Source of the DNA: Pseudomonadota bacterium
GTDB lineage: Bacteria; Pseudomonadota; Gammaproteobacteria; Burkholderiales; Sulfuriferulaceae
Direction: 5' to 3'
DNA length: 64,000 nucleotides
Assembly: GCA_021801025.1 (NCBI GenBank)
Contig: JAJYYK010000002.1
Location: 1 to 64,000 of the forward strand
In this document: positions 17,007-25,313 of the stretch, in pieces
Numbering within the stretch: position 1 is the stretch's first letter
Layout of the letters: each line of letters opens with the position of its first letter
Program-made: the position numbers and the translations under genes
The notes under the pieces: model-generated
The model's database searches: none
The model's input: only the letters and a program-made list of their open reading frames with translations
Told to the model about the DNA's origin: nothing

Positions 17007-17900
17007 CTATATGGAACTCTGCTCAAGCCCTGCACGTCCCTGCCAATAGCCGTCGCAGTAGCCGTCCGATGTCAGTTTTTCCATGTGCTGCAACGCAGTG
17101 TGCGGGGAGCCTGTTTGGTCCATGCAATCGCGAAATAGCTGAATCACTTCCTCGCTGTGCTCAATTTGCGGACTAATGCGCAACACATTCACCCCTAAGC
17201 TACGCAGGCTATCCATCTCGCCAATGAGATTGTAAATGCGCGCAGACTGAGTCTGTATGCCGTTCAATACCAAAAAGGCATCATCATCACGCGTGTGCAT
17301 AGCCAGACCATCCGGGTAATCTTCGCAGCGAAACCGGCAATCGTCTTTCGGCAGGTTATGTGCACGGGCAGTGAAGCAGCGTGCCGAAAAAGCCAGCGGT
17401 AAGCGCCCGTAAACAAACACTTCCGTTTCCATTCCGGCAGGCATTTGTTGCTGAATCGGTTCGAGCATCTCCCGCGACATTTCCTGTGCCATCACCCAGC
17501 GCTGCGCGCCCATTGAAGCAAAAAACTGCACCGTGCGCATATTGAAGATATTCAGATGGGCGCCAGCAACAAAAGGCAATTTGCCGGCCAACAGCCTAAC
17601 AGCCCCCATATCATTGGCTTCCACCATAAAACGACCATTCTCAACAATATTGCGCAGCGTTTTTAATTCCGATTCCGATTCAATCAGTACCTGCGTGGAT
17701 AACACGACCTGCTTGCCAGCATCGATCAACTTGTCACCCACATTCAACCAGTCCTGGAGGCGCAGATTGTGGCGACGAGAACATACCGTTTCACCTAGGT
17801 ACACAATATCCACTGGCGAGGCGGCAATGTCATCGTAAAAACTTAATAAAGTATCCCGCGACCAATAGTATAAAACCGGTCCCAAAGCTAATTTCATCAT
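17007..17900 (-). CDS. ubiV: UbiV, [4Fe-4S] U32-family protein of anaerobic ubiquinone hydroxylation
   Basis: 297 residues. A peptidase-U32-like barrel in which C40, C175, C188 and C192 have the spacing of the four cluster ligands of E. coli UbiV (13 and 4 residues between the last three). With UbiU it hydroxylates ubiquinone precursors without oxygen, probably using prephenate as oxygen donor. The ATG at 17900 has AAGGAA 9 bases upstream, 13 bases after ubiU ends. The longer frame would overlap ubiU. Confidence 0.93.
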   Translation of the reverse strand: MMKLALGPVLYYWSRDTLLSFYDDIAASPVDIVYLGETVCSRRHNLRLQDWLNVGDKLIDAGKQVVLSTQVLIESESELKTLRNIVENGRFMVEANDMGAVRLLAGKLPFVAGAHLNIFNMRTVQFFASMGAQRWVMAQEMSREMLEPIQQQMPAGMETEVFVYGRLPLAFSARCFTARAHNLPKDDCRFRCEDYPDGLAMHTRDDDAFLVLNGIQTQSARIYNLIGEMDSLRSLGVNVLRISPQIEHSEEVIQLFRDCMDQTGSPHTALQHMEKLTSDGYCDGYWQGRAGLEQSSI

Positions 17901-17913
17901 TTTAGAGGTTTCC

Positions 17914-18927
17914 TTATTTCCAGGGCCGGTGGTATGCACCCAAGGTATGCTGCTGCCCTTCGGCCACTTTATTTAATTCCGTCATCCATGCACCTTGCAC
18001 CACATAACTGTCCGGCGCACGCTGACAGGTATCAATCGCCTGACGCCAGACTCGCGTCACCTGTGCGACGTAGGCGGTACTGCGTTGCCGCCCTTCAATT
18101 TTTATGGCCGAAATGCCCATGCGCATCAACTCCGGCAATAAAGCCAATGTATTGAGGCTGGCGGGTTCCTCAATGGCATAATATGTTTCATCGCCCACCT
18201 TGAAACGTCCTTTACACAGCGTGGGATAAGCGGCATTCTCATGATCGGCGTATCGATCTATTAATACGCCATTTAGCCGGGACTCCAGACCGGAATTTGT
18301 TTTTTGCCATTGCACTGCTTTGGCGGGCGAACACACGCCACAGGTATTGGGCGACTCTCCGGTCACGTAGGCGGACAACGCGCAGCGCCCCTCTACCATG
18401 ACGCACAGACTGCCAAAACCAAACACTTCGATTTCAACCGAAGTATGCTTCTGCACATGCTCAACCTGCGCCAAAGACAGCACACGCGGTAATACTGCAC
18501 GACTGATGCCGAACTGTTCCTGATAAAAATTAATGGCTTCGTAATGGGTGGCGGAACCTTGCACCGACAAATGTCGCCTTAACTGCGGGTGCTTCTCAGC
18601 TGCATATTGCAACAAACCCAAATCCGCCAGGATAATCGCATCCACGCCCAGCGCTGCCGACATGTCCACAGCATCTTGCCAGCGTTGCCAATTGTCAGTT
18701 TTTGGGTAAGTATTGAGCGCCACCAATACTTTCGCCCCCGCTGCATGGGCATAACGTATTCCCTCACGCGTGGCGTTGGCATCGAAATTCAGCCCGGCAA
18801 AATTACGGGCATTGGTGCCATCCCGGAAACCGATGTAAACACAGTCTGCGCCGTGGTCTATAGCGGCTTTCAGTGCGGGCAAATTGCCCGCGGGACATAC
18901 CAAATCAGGTTTTAAAGTGGATGACAT
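17914..18927 (-). CDS. ubiU: UbiU, [4Fe-4S] U32-family protein of anaerobic ubiquinone hydroxylation
   Basis: 337 residues. The U32 barrel carries C175, C182, C199 and C238, with spacings 7, 17 and 39, the same as the cluster Cys set known in E. coli UbiU. FGFGSLCVMVEGRCALS and CGVC surround them. It forms a heterodimer with UbiV for oxygen-independent hydroxylation of the ubiquinone ring. Its start overlaps the end of the upstream radical SAM gene by 16 bases, so the two are translated from one message. Confidence 0.94.
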   Translation of the reverse strand: MSSTLKPDLVCPAGNLPALKAAIDHGADCVYIGFRDGTNARNFAGLNFDANATREGIRYAHAAGAKVLVALNTYPKTDNWQRWQDAVDMSAALGVDAIILADLGLLQYAAEKHPQLRRHLSVQGSATHYEAINFYQEQFGISRAVLPRVLSLAQVEHVQKHTSVEIEVFGFGSLCVMVEGRCALSAYVTGESPNTCGVCSPAKAVQWQKTNSGLESRLNGVLIDRYADHENAAYPTLCKGRFKVGDETYYAIEEPASLNTLALLPELMRMGISAIKIEGRQRSTAYVAQVTRVWRQAIDTCQRAPDSYVVQGAWMTELNKVAEGQQHTLGAYHRPWK

Positions 18928-19871
18928 AAAATCCCTTCTGTTTTACAGTGACGACTGTGGGCAAACTGCCCCTGATATTGCTGCCGCTGGCGCAATTCGG
19001 CCTCAATGCCATTCAGCACATTCCATTTCTGTGAACACCATGTCGGTGCAAGTAAAATATCCTTCGATGCCGTACCCGTAACCCGATGAAATACGACATG
19101 CTCTGGCGTACACACGATCAAATCAGCAACCTGCCGCAAATAATCGCTCATACGAAGTGGCTCGTAATCGCCTCTTCGCCATTCATTGGCCAATTGAGTC
19201 CCTTTCACCACATGCAATGGATGCACTTTAATTCCCTCCACGCCCAAATCAAGCATCGCATCAAGCGTAGTTTGATAGTGCGTTTCGTTTTCACCAGGCA
19301 ACCCCAAAATCATGTGTGCACACACGGGAATACCACGCTGCCTGGCGGCCAGAACGGCACTTTGAAATTCGGCCAGCCCATGTCCACGATTAACACGTTG
19401 CAACGTCTCATCAAAAGCGGACTGCAATCCCAGTTCCAGCCACACCTCCAACCCTTCCGCACGGTAACCTGCTAACAGATCAAGTACCGCATCTGGCACG
19501 CAATCCGGGCGAGTGCCCACTGACAGGCCGATCACATCTGATTCGGACAATGCTTCCCGGTAGAGCTTGTCCAACTCCTTCACCGCCGCATAAGTATTGG
19601 TATAGGCCTGAAAATAAGCCATAAAGTACTGCGCACCGGTACGCTTTGCGATCGCACGACGACCCGATGCCATCTGTTCTGCGATAGATGGTGCATGGCG
19701 ACCATTCGGGCTGAATGACGCATTATTACAAAATGTACAGCCCCCCAAACCTTTACTGCCATCCCTGTTGGGACAAGTAAAACCGACATCCAGTGCAATT
19801 TTATGTACCCGTTGCCCATGACGCTGGAGCATAAACTGTCCAAAAGTATGAACATAATCAGAAAGCGCCAT
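18912..19871 (-). CDS. yhcC: Radical SAM protein of the YhcC/TIGR01212 family
   Basis: 319 residues. The cluster motif is C33...C45-x-x-C48 in the family-specific form TCPNRDGSKGLGGCTFC. Later blocks GLSVGTRPDC and WLELGLQS match Elp3-like radical SAM barrels. YhcC is conserved near arcB/gltB in E. coli but its reaction is still uncertain, possibly RNA modification. It is the first gene of the ubiU-ubiV operon, about 126 bases from a good promoter, and overlaps ubiU. Confidence 0.85.
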   Translation of the reverse strand: MALSDYVHTFGQFMLQRHGQRVHKIALDVGFTCPNRDGSKGLGGCTFCNNASFSPNGRHAPSIAEQMASGRRAIAKRTGAQYFMAYFQAYTNTYAAVKELDKLYREALSESDVIGLSVGTRPDCVPDAVLDLLAGYRAEGLEVWLELGLQSAFDETLQRVNRGHGLAEFQSAVLAARQRGIPVCAHMILGLPGENETHYQTTLDAMLDLGVEGIKVHPLHVVKGTQLANEWRRGDYEPLRMSDYLRQVADLIVCTPEHVVFHRVTGTASKDILLAPTWCSQKWNVLNGIEAELRQRQQYQGQFAHSRHCKTEGILCHPL

Positions 19872-19920
19872 CAGTACGTCCCTAAAAACCCACGACCTGC
19901 TGTGATGGGCCGTGGTAAAT

Positions 19921-19964
19921 AAGCAATCAGGTCACCGGCCTGACGCCCTGTGACCTGATTGCTT
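19921..19964 (-). promoter_or_regulatory. Long perfect hairpin in the leader of the yhcC-ubiUV operon
   Basis: Arms AAGCAATCAGGTCAC (19921-19935) and GTGACCTGATTGCTT (19950-19964) are perfectly complementary over 15 bp, and GGC/GCC inside the 14-base loop can extend the stem. It lies 50 bases before the yhcC start, inside the predicted leader. It could be an RNA stabiliser, an attenuator or a dispersed repeat. No T-run follows it on the minus strand. Confidence 0.6.
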
Positions 19965-20003
19965 AACCTCTCCATCCTGCCTACGCTTATTACAACATCG
20001 CAC

Positions 20004-20032
20004 AAAATAGTAACTATATAAGAATATGTCAA
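20004..20032 (-). promoter_or_regulatory. Sigma70-type promoter for yhcC-ubiU-ubiV
   Basis: On the minus strand TTGACA (20032-20027) and TATTTT (20009-20004) are separated by exactly 17 bases. Transcription would start near 19997 and give a leader of about 126 bases. No convincing FNR box was seen. The remaining sequence of the 374-base gap 19872-20245 holds the hairpin above and the divergent arsR promoter. Confidence 0.6.
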
Positions 20033-20177
20033 TATCTTGTTAAGGTATCACATTAAAATTTCAGTGGCAAGCGCACTGTCGATGCTTGTCATGGCTTCTT
20101 GCCTGATTGCATTTCAACAGGACAGACAGCACGAAATATTGCACCGTTATTTTGTCACCACGGTTTAACACCGCAAC

Positions 20178-20212
20178 TTGACATCAATAGAATTCGACTG
20201 ATAATATCAGTC
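20178..20212 (+). promoter_or_regulatory. arsR promoter overlapped by a perfect 17-bp operator palindrome
   Basis: TTGACA (20178-20183) and GATAAT (20200-20205) are spaced by 16 bases. The palindrome GACTGATAATATCAGTC (20196-20212) covers the -10 box, and CATATTTATATG (20213-20224) follows at once. This is the expected layout for autorepression by the ArsR-family product encoded 34 bases downstream. Binding is inferred. Confidence 0.65.
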
Positions 20213-20245
20213 CATATTTATATGAATACAGACTGATGTGGCACG

Positions 20246-20602
20246 ATGAAATTCAACGAACAAGATCAAAGCAGGCTGATTCCAGCGCTTAAAGTGATTG
20301 GGGAACCGAATCGGCTACGCATTCTGTGCGGACTGGGCATGGCATGTCTTCCGGTGGTGGACATCATCCATGCAACCGGTTTGGGACAAACCAATGTGTC
20401 TTTTCACCTCCGCGTGTTGCGTGAGGCCGGATTTGTCCGCGCTGAGCGACGAGGCGCATTCATCTTTTACTGCCTTGCCGACAGGGACCTTCTGCAGATT
20501 CTGCAAAACTTGAAACTTTGGCTGGAAACACGGGTGGAAACACATCCAAACAGGAAAAATCAACCATTGATGGGTGGGCACAATTCTGCAACAACAACCT
20601 GA
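20246..20602 (+). CDS. ArsR-family transcriptional regulator
   Basis: 118 residues with the winged helix-turn-helix of the ArsR family: VIGEPNRLRILCGL, then the recognition helix GLGQTNVSFHLRVLREAGFV and wing RRGAFIFYCL. C28 and C34 could be sensing residues. The neighbours (persulfide-dioxygenase-like MBL protein, DsrE, transporter) suggest reactive sulfur rather than metal as signal, like BigR or SqrR, but I did not find a clear match to their Cys pair. A palindrome over its promoter suggests autorepression. Confidence 0.85.
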   Translation: MKFNEQDQSRLIPALKVIGEPNRLRILCGLGMACLPVVDIIHATGLGQTNVSFHLRVLREAGFVRAERRGAFIFYCLADRDLLQILQNLKLWLETRVETHPNRKNQPLMGGHNSATTT

Positions 20603-20613
20603 GGAGTAGCGCA

Positions 20614-20847
20614 ATGATGTGGACTTATGGTCTGTGGGGTGGTTTTCCGTGGATGTGGGTATTCCCGCTGTTTTTTTTCGTCGTGATGTTGTTTTTTATT
20701 TTTTTCCGTGGCGGTTTACCCATGTGTGGCGGCCATGATGCGCGGGAGCGAAAAGAGAGTGCGCGCGAGATTCTTGATCGGCGCTATGCGCGTGGAGAGA
20801 TCGGCCAAGAGGAATACCAACAGATAAAAAAGGAGATGGAAAAGTGA
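20614..20847 (+). CDS. Small SHOCT-domain membrane protein
   Basis: 77 residues from the ATG at 20614, with GAGGAG 7 bases upstream. Residues about 8-32 form one membrane segment rich in Phe and Trp. The C-terminus (EILDRRYARGEIGQEEYQQIKKEM) is a SHOCT domain, a short oligomerisation module. It starts 12 bases after the arsR stop and overlaps the following methyltransferase gene. Proteins of this type often sit beside metal or stress regulators. The function is unknown. Confidence 0.8.
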   Translation: MMWTYGLWGGFPWMWVFPLFFFVVMLFFIFFRGGLPMCGGHDARERKESAREILDRRYARGEIGQEEYQQIKKEMEK

Positions 20848-21452
20848 TGTCAGACCGATTGTTCCCGGCCACGGCAATGCCGGATCAGGACTGGTGGCAC
20901 GCCCTGTGGCCCGATTCAGATCACGTGGTGAAGTCTCTGCTCATCGAACCCGACATGCGGGTTGTCGATTTGGGTTGCGGAGACGGTTATTTCACCGCTG
21001 CCATCGCCAGGAGACTTCGTTCAAGCCATGTCATTGGATTCGATCTTGATCCTGCAATGCTGGAACAAGCCAAAAAGGCGTGTCACGGGATGACGAACTG
21101 TGACTGGCAACTTGGAGATGCCATGGAATTAAGCCAACTGATCAAAATACCGGCAGATTATGTTCTGATCGCCAACACATTTCATGGAGTACCTGACAAG
21201 ACAGGACTGGCGCGTGAAATTGCCACCTCTCTTCAACCCTTCGGACAATTCGCTGTCGTCAATTGGCATCCCATCGCACGCGAGCAGACGCCCGTGCTCG
21301 GGCAACCACGCGGACCTCGCACTGACCTTCGCATGTCAGTTGAGCAGACACAGGCGCTGGTTGAACCAGCCGGCTTTGAACTGGAAACTTTGGTTGATCT
21401 GCCGCCCTACCACTATGGCGCCATCTTCAGAAAAACAATGCTTTCATCTTAA
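20844..21452 (+). CDS. Class I SAM-dependent methyltransferase
   Basis: 202 residues. VVDLGCGDGYFTAAIARRL (about 37-55) is motif I, followed by GFDLDPAMLEQAK and a WQLGD acidic loop. GTG at 20844 and ATG at 20847 are possible starts; AAGGAG lies 8 bases before the GTG, which I prefer. It overlaps the SHOCT gene stop. The layout is UbiE/arsenite-methyltransferase-like, but the cysteine set of arsenite methyltransferases is absent, so the substrate is open. Confidence 0.8.
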   Translation: MMSDRLFPATAMPDQDWWHALWPDSDHVVKSLLIEPDMRVVDLGCGDGYFTAAIARRLRSSHVIGFDLDPAMLEQAKKACHGMTNCDWQLGDAMELSQLIKIPADYVLIANTFHGVPDKTGLAREIATSLQPFGQFAVVNWHPIAREQTPVLGQPRGPRTDLRMSVEQTQALVEPAGFELETLVDLPPYHYGAIFRKTMLSS

Positions 21453-21799
21453 AACAGCAGCTGACTGCCGATAACATAACGATATGCATTAAATCCATAT
21501 CATCAGGTGCGCGGCGGCATTGCCCACTATCCGGAATCAGTCCCGCCAATCGCTGCGCGCCCCTCTTCACACAATCAGCGTGTTCAGGGAGACCTCGTAC
21601 CGGTCAAACCTGCGTCTGACAGAATTAACTTACTTTCATATGAATCATCAGGGCGCATCTGACTCCAGATATTTGGACGGACACGGTTTTCCTGTTTCTG
21701 CTCACCTGTTCGCAACCACCTCTCCCTCATGGATGAATGCATTATCGATATTGATTAATCTGATATCAGACAACATTCACATCAAAAAATAATTTTATA
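21453..21799 (+). other. Gene-free stretch before the MBL-fold operon
   Basis: About 350 bases after the methyltransferase gene. The longest open frame (90 codons, 21520-21792) shows no family signature and has no good ribosome-binding site. I see no repeat or RNA gene. The promoter and operator of the next operon begin at 21800. Confidence 0.5.
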
Positions 21800-21859
21800 T
21801 TGACGATAATCAAAAAAATATGGTTTAATCATTCTAACAATCTTTAGAATGATTAAACC
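21800..21859 (+). promoter_or_regulatory. Promoter with a 38-bp palindrome over the -10 box
   Basis: TTGACG (21800-21805) and TTTAAT (21824-21829) are 18 bases apart. A perfect dyad with 16-bp arms starts at GGTTTAATCATTCTAA (21822-21837), has a 6-base spacer and closes at 21844-21859, covering the -10 box. AATATTGG follows at 21861. This should be the control site of the MBL-MFS-DsrE operon. The ATTCTAAC and AATATTGG words recur at 11286-11302. Confidence 0.7.
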
Positions 21860-21920
21860 AATATTGGGTTCATTCATTTCCCGGCAAATTTTGCCAAATT
21901 TTCCTGACAGGAGAACAATC

Positions 21921-22655
21921 ATGTTTTTTAAGCAACTGGCCACAAAAGAATCTTCTCTTTCCTACTTTCTGGGTTGCGGCACACTGGGCAAATCCATTGC
22001 TGTGGATGTGGTCGCAGGCGATGAAGAATGGTTTATTGAAGAGGCAAAAAAAGCCAATGTAAAAATTAGCCACGTAATCGATACACATGTTCATGCTGAT
22101 CATTACTCTGGCGGCAGAAAACTCGCCAAAATGGTTGGTGCGCCCTATTGCCTGCACGAAAGCGATGCGTCTTTGGTCAAATTTCCGATCCAGCCGTTAC
22201 ACGACAAGGAGATCATTGAGGTCGGCAACGTTGAAATCAAAATATTGCACACGCCTGGGCATACCATGGACAGCATCTGTCTGGTAGTCACTGACAAACG
22301 GCGTGGTACGGAACCATGGTTTGTGCTGACAGGTGACACCCTGTTTGTCGGCAGCGTTGGGCGGCCTGATCTTGCTGGTCGTGAAAAAGCCATGGCGGGT
22401 CTGTTATTCGACAGCATCCACGCCAAACTGCTGAGTTTGCCCGATGCGACTGAAATTTTTCCCGGGCATCAGGCCGGTAGCGTATGCGGCGCAGGGATTT
22501 CCGGCAAACCCTCCTCGACCATCGGGTTCGAAAAGCGCTTTAACCCCGGATTAAAAATCATCGATAAAGATGAATTTGTGAGTCACATGATCAGCGATAT
22601 TCCACCTCGGCCAGCAGAAATGGACAAGATGGTCGCCGCAAATATTGCCGCCTAA
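21921..22655 (+). CDS. MBL-fold persulfide dioxygenase-like (ETHE1/Blh type) protein
   Basis: 244 residues from the ATG at 21921 (CAGGAG 7 bases upstream; the longer frame reads back into the operator). The metallo-beta-lactamase motif THVHADH (55-61), then PGHTMDS, LTGDTLF and FPGHQAG supply the iron ligands of the persulfide dioxygenase/glyoxalase II group. The likely reaction is oxidation of glutathione persulfide to sulfite in the cytoplasm. It begins an operon with an MFS transporter and a DsrE protein, which supports sulfur detoxification. Confidence 0.85.
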   Translation: MFFKQLATKESSLSYFLGCGTLGKSIAVDVVAGDEEWFIEEAKKANVKISHVIDTHVHADHYSGGRKLAKMVGAPYCLHESDASLVKFPIQPLHDKEIIEVGNVEIKILHTPGHTMDSICLVVTDKRRGTEPWFVLTGDTLFVGSVGRPDLAGREKAMAGLLFDSIHAKLLSLPDATEIFPGHQAGSVCGAGISGKPSSTIGFEKRFNPGLKIIDKDEFVSHMISDIPPRPAEMDKMVAANIAA

Positions 22656-22679
22656 ACCTAAAAATGACTGCGCCCAACA

Positions 22680-23990
22680 ATGAAAAATACAATAAATGAC
22701 ACGCCAAAAAAATCAATCTACACACGCGGCATCCGTGCCAATCTGAACCAGTTTATTCAGCAGGCGATTCAGGTGTTTTTCGTCGGCTTGATGATCGGGA
22801 TGGAACGCAACGTATTGCCGGTATTAAGTCAGGATTTCGGTGTGCCAAAGGGGTCATTCCTGTTTTTAATGTCTTTTGTGGTCTCATTTGGCTTCGTCAA
22901 AGGCATTCTGAATTTTGTCGCGGGACGGCTGTCCGAACGCATAGGCCGTAAAAAAGTATTGCTGTTGGGTTGGTTGGCGGCCATCCCCATCCCTTTTATG
23001 ATTCTTTATGCGCCCAATTGGGGCTGGATCGTGGCAGCGAATATCTTTCTCGGTATTAATCAGGGGTTTGCCTGGAGCATGACCGTCACGAGCAAGGTGG
23101 ACATTACCCGTGCAGACCAGCGCGGCTTCGCCACCGGGGTCAATGAATTCGCCGGTTATGCGGCAGTCGGTCTGGGCGGTTTGGCGACCGGGTATTTAAC
23201 CGTGATTTACGGGCCGCGGGTCGCGTTATTTGGCTTTACCCTGGCGGTCATCGTGCTTGCCGCATCGATTGCGATATTTTTTGTTCGCGAAACCCTGCCT
23301 TGGGCAAAAGCCGAAAGTGCCGAACATGCGTCCGGTGCTTATATCGGGCATCAGCCGCGCTTTCCACAAGGTGTATCGGCTCACCCCGGAACCTGGGAAA
23401 TTTTCACCCTCGTGTCCTTTCGCCATCCAACCATGAATGCACTTTGTCAGGCAGGCATTGTGAACAAGATTGCCGATGCGTTATTATGGGTGCTGTTCCC
23501 GGTTTTTTTGCATGACCGCGGTTTAAGCCTGATTCAGATTGGCTGGGTGACCGCTGTATATGGCTTGGTCTGGGGTGCTTCCCAACTTTTAACTGGTGCT
23601 TTGTCAGATGCCATTGGTCGTAAAAAACCAATTATTGCAGGGCTGTGGTTACTCGGCATAGGCGTCTTCACTGTGCCTTTGGTGCAGGGTATGACCGCAT
23701 GGACAATCAGTGCCGTGATCATGGGTGCAGGTATGGCATTGCTTTATCCCAATCTTATTGCTGCGGTCGCCGATATTTCACACCCGAATTGGCGTAGCTC
23801 CGCATTGGGCACTTACCGTTATTGGCGCGATACGGGTTATGCTATCGGTGCAATTGTGCTGGGTTTCGTGGCACAATGGGGGAATGGCATTGTTACGGCA
23901 TTCTGGTTTACTGCTGTAATGTTGGCTTTATCAGGTCTGTATGTGGCCTTGCGCGCCGAAGAGACCCACCCCAGACTGAATCCTGCATAG
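22680..23990 (+). CDS. Major facilitator superfamily transporter
   Basis: 436 residues with about 12 hydrophobic segments. The MFS loop signature appears between segments 2 and 3 (GRLSERIGRKKVLL) and again in the second half (GALSDAIGRKKPII), showing the two-fold repeat. It starts 24 bases after the MBL-fold gene and is followed by a DsrE gene, so a sulfur compound such as sulfite or thiosulfate is a possible cargo. That is inferred from neighbours only. Confidence 0.85.
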   Translation: MKNTINDTPKKSIYTRGIRANLNQFIQQAIQVFFVGLMIGMERNVLPVLSQDFGVPKGSFLFLMSFVVSFGFVKGILNFVAGRLSERIGRKKVLLLGWLAAIPIPFMILYAPNWGWIVAANIFLGINQGFAWSMTVTSKVDITRADQRGFATGVNEFAGYAAVGLGGLATGYLTVIYGPRVALFGFTLAVIVLAASIAIFFVRETLPWAKAESAEHASGAYIGHQPRFPQGVSAHPGTWEIFTLVSFRHPTMNALCQAGIVNKIADALLWVLFPVFLHDRGLSLIQIGWVTAVYGLVWGASQLLTGALSDAIGRKKPIIAGLWLLGIGVFTVPLVQGMTAWTISAVIMGAGMALLYPNLIAAVADISHPNWRSSALGTYRYWRDTGYAIGAIVLGFVAQWGNGIVTAFWFTAVMLALSGLYVALRAEETHPRLNPA

Positions 23991-24001
23991 AAGGAGCAAT
24001 G

Positions 24002-24346
24002 ATGACAAAATCATTAATTATTTTGCATTCTTCGCCGGAATCGGCCGACAACCGTGCCTTCACCGCCGTGAGACTGGCGGGCGCATTGCTGGCAGACAAT
24101 AAAGAAGTCGTCATGTTTTTAGTCGAAGATGGCGCAAAACTTGCCGACCAGAAACTTGAGAAAGACAATGTTTGCCGGGATCTGTTTTACGAAATGATGG
24201 AGATGGGCATGCAAGTCATGATATGCGGCGCCACGATGCGAAAAATGGGTTGGGAAGAAACTTATCTTTTGCCCGGCGTCACAAAAAGCTCAATGAAAGC
24301 ATTGAGCATGTTAATGAGTGAGGCCAGTGAAATCGTTACGTTTTAG
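24002..24346 (+). CDS. DsrE-family protein, paralogue of 10843-11199
   Basis: 114 residues. ATGs at 23999 and 24002 are both in frame; AAGGAG is 5 bases before the second, which I use. SLIILHSSPESADNRAF and MQVMICGATMRKMGW match the DsrE fold, with one Cys in the CGATMRKMG block at the position of the CGTCMARCG block in the paralogue. It closes the MBL-MFS-DsrE operon. It is probably a persulfide carrier or sulfur-relay partner of the dioxygenase. The 178 bases after it show no gene. Confidence 0.8.
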   Translation: MTKSLIILHSSPESADNRAFTAVRLAGALLADNKEVVMFLVEDGAKLADQKLEKDNVCRDLFYEMMEMGMQVMICGATMRKMGWEETYLLPGVTKSSMKALSMLMSEASEIVTF

Positions 24347-24524
24347 AAAACTTTGGATTTTAACCGCCGAAGCATAACAAACCGCAACGCAGTTGCCCGT
24401 CAATGGATTCGGTCGATGGTGGATTTTGCGAGCTTTTGATGGTTGCATCACATCGACCAGCAACCGTCTTCCCTGATTCAGTCCGGCAGGCCATCCTCAT
24501 AGAGAAACACAGTGGAGAATAGGG

Positions 24525-25313
24525 ATGTGCGAGCTTTTTGGTTTGAACAGCAGTGCGCCAATTGCCGCAGCATTGTGCCTCAACGATTTGCGTACTCGCG
24601 GTGGAGGTGCCGGAGATAATCCGGATGGCTGGGGCATTTCATATCAGGCAGATGGCCGCTTTCATCTCGTTAAAGAACCATTGCCTGCTATTCAAAGCGT
24701 TCTGTTCGCGCAAGTCAGCGCGACGCTTTGCTCCGATCTGATTCTCGCGCACGTACGAAAAGCGAAATATCCGCTGATTAACACGCTTGCGAACACCCAT
24801 CCATTCAAACACGAGTGTTGCGGCAAGGAGTGGGTGTTTGCTCACAACGGTTTTATCCCGGAAATTGTCGTCGTAGAAAAAGCCAGTGAACAAATCGTAT
24901 GCTGTCCCGATGGGCAAACCGATTCAGAATACGCCTTTTGTCACCTGCTTGGACACATCGCACAGCAGCCACTTATCGCAGCACCGCTGACAGGTGAACC
25001 CTGGCACGAAACTGTCGCACGTGTGGCTGAGGCCATTGCTTCCTATGGACAGTTTAATTTTCTGATGTCCGATGGCGAGTACCTCGTAGCTTATGCCCAT
25101 GACCGGCTTCATTATTTGGAACATCATGACCAAAGTCTGGAAATGGGTGCACAAGACGTGGCACTTATTGCAACAGAACCGCTCTCGTCATGCGCACCTT
25201 GGCTGCCATTTGAACCCGGCGAATTACGGATATATCACCATGGGCGACTGGTTGGCAGCAAAAAGACCTGCCCGCCAGTACCCATCAAACCGGCAACACA
25301 ATCACTGCCATGA
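24525..25313 (+). CDS. Class II glutamine amidotransferase (YafJ-like)
   Basis: 262 residues beginning MCELFGLNSSAP, where Cys2 becomes the N-terminal nucleophile after Met removal. DNPDGWGISY, ILAHVRKA and FAHNGFI are the conserved substrate-binding blocks of Ntn-type amidotransferases of the YafJ/DUG3 group, which act on small gamma-glutamyl compounds. GGAG lies 7 bases before the start. Its 3' end overlaps the convergent histidine-kinase gene by 29 bases. A role in glutathione-related turnover is possible but unproven. Confidence 0.85.
   Translation: MCELFGLNSSAPIAAALCLNDLRTRGGGAGDNPDGWGISYQADGRFHLVKEPLPAIQSVLFAQVSATLCSDLILAHVRKAKYPLINTLANTHPFKHECCGKEWVFAHNGFIPEIVVVEKASEQIVCCPDGQTDSEYAFCHLLGHIAQQPLIAAPLTGEPWHETVARVAEAIASYGQFNFLMSDGEYLVAYAHDRLHYLEHHDQSLEMGAQDVALIATEPLSSCAPWLPFEPGELRIYHHGRLVGSKKTCPPVPIKPATQSLP

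Noticed and set aside
20178-20188. TTGACATCAAT as an FNR-like site
   Set aside because: The half sites are separated by only two bases and not the four needed for TTGAT-N4-ATCAA; it is better read as the -35 box of arsR.
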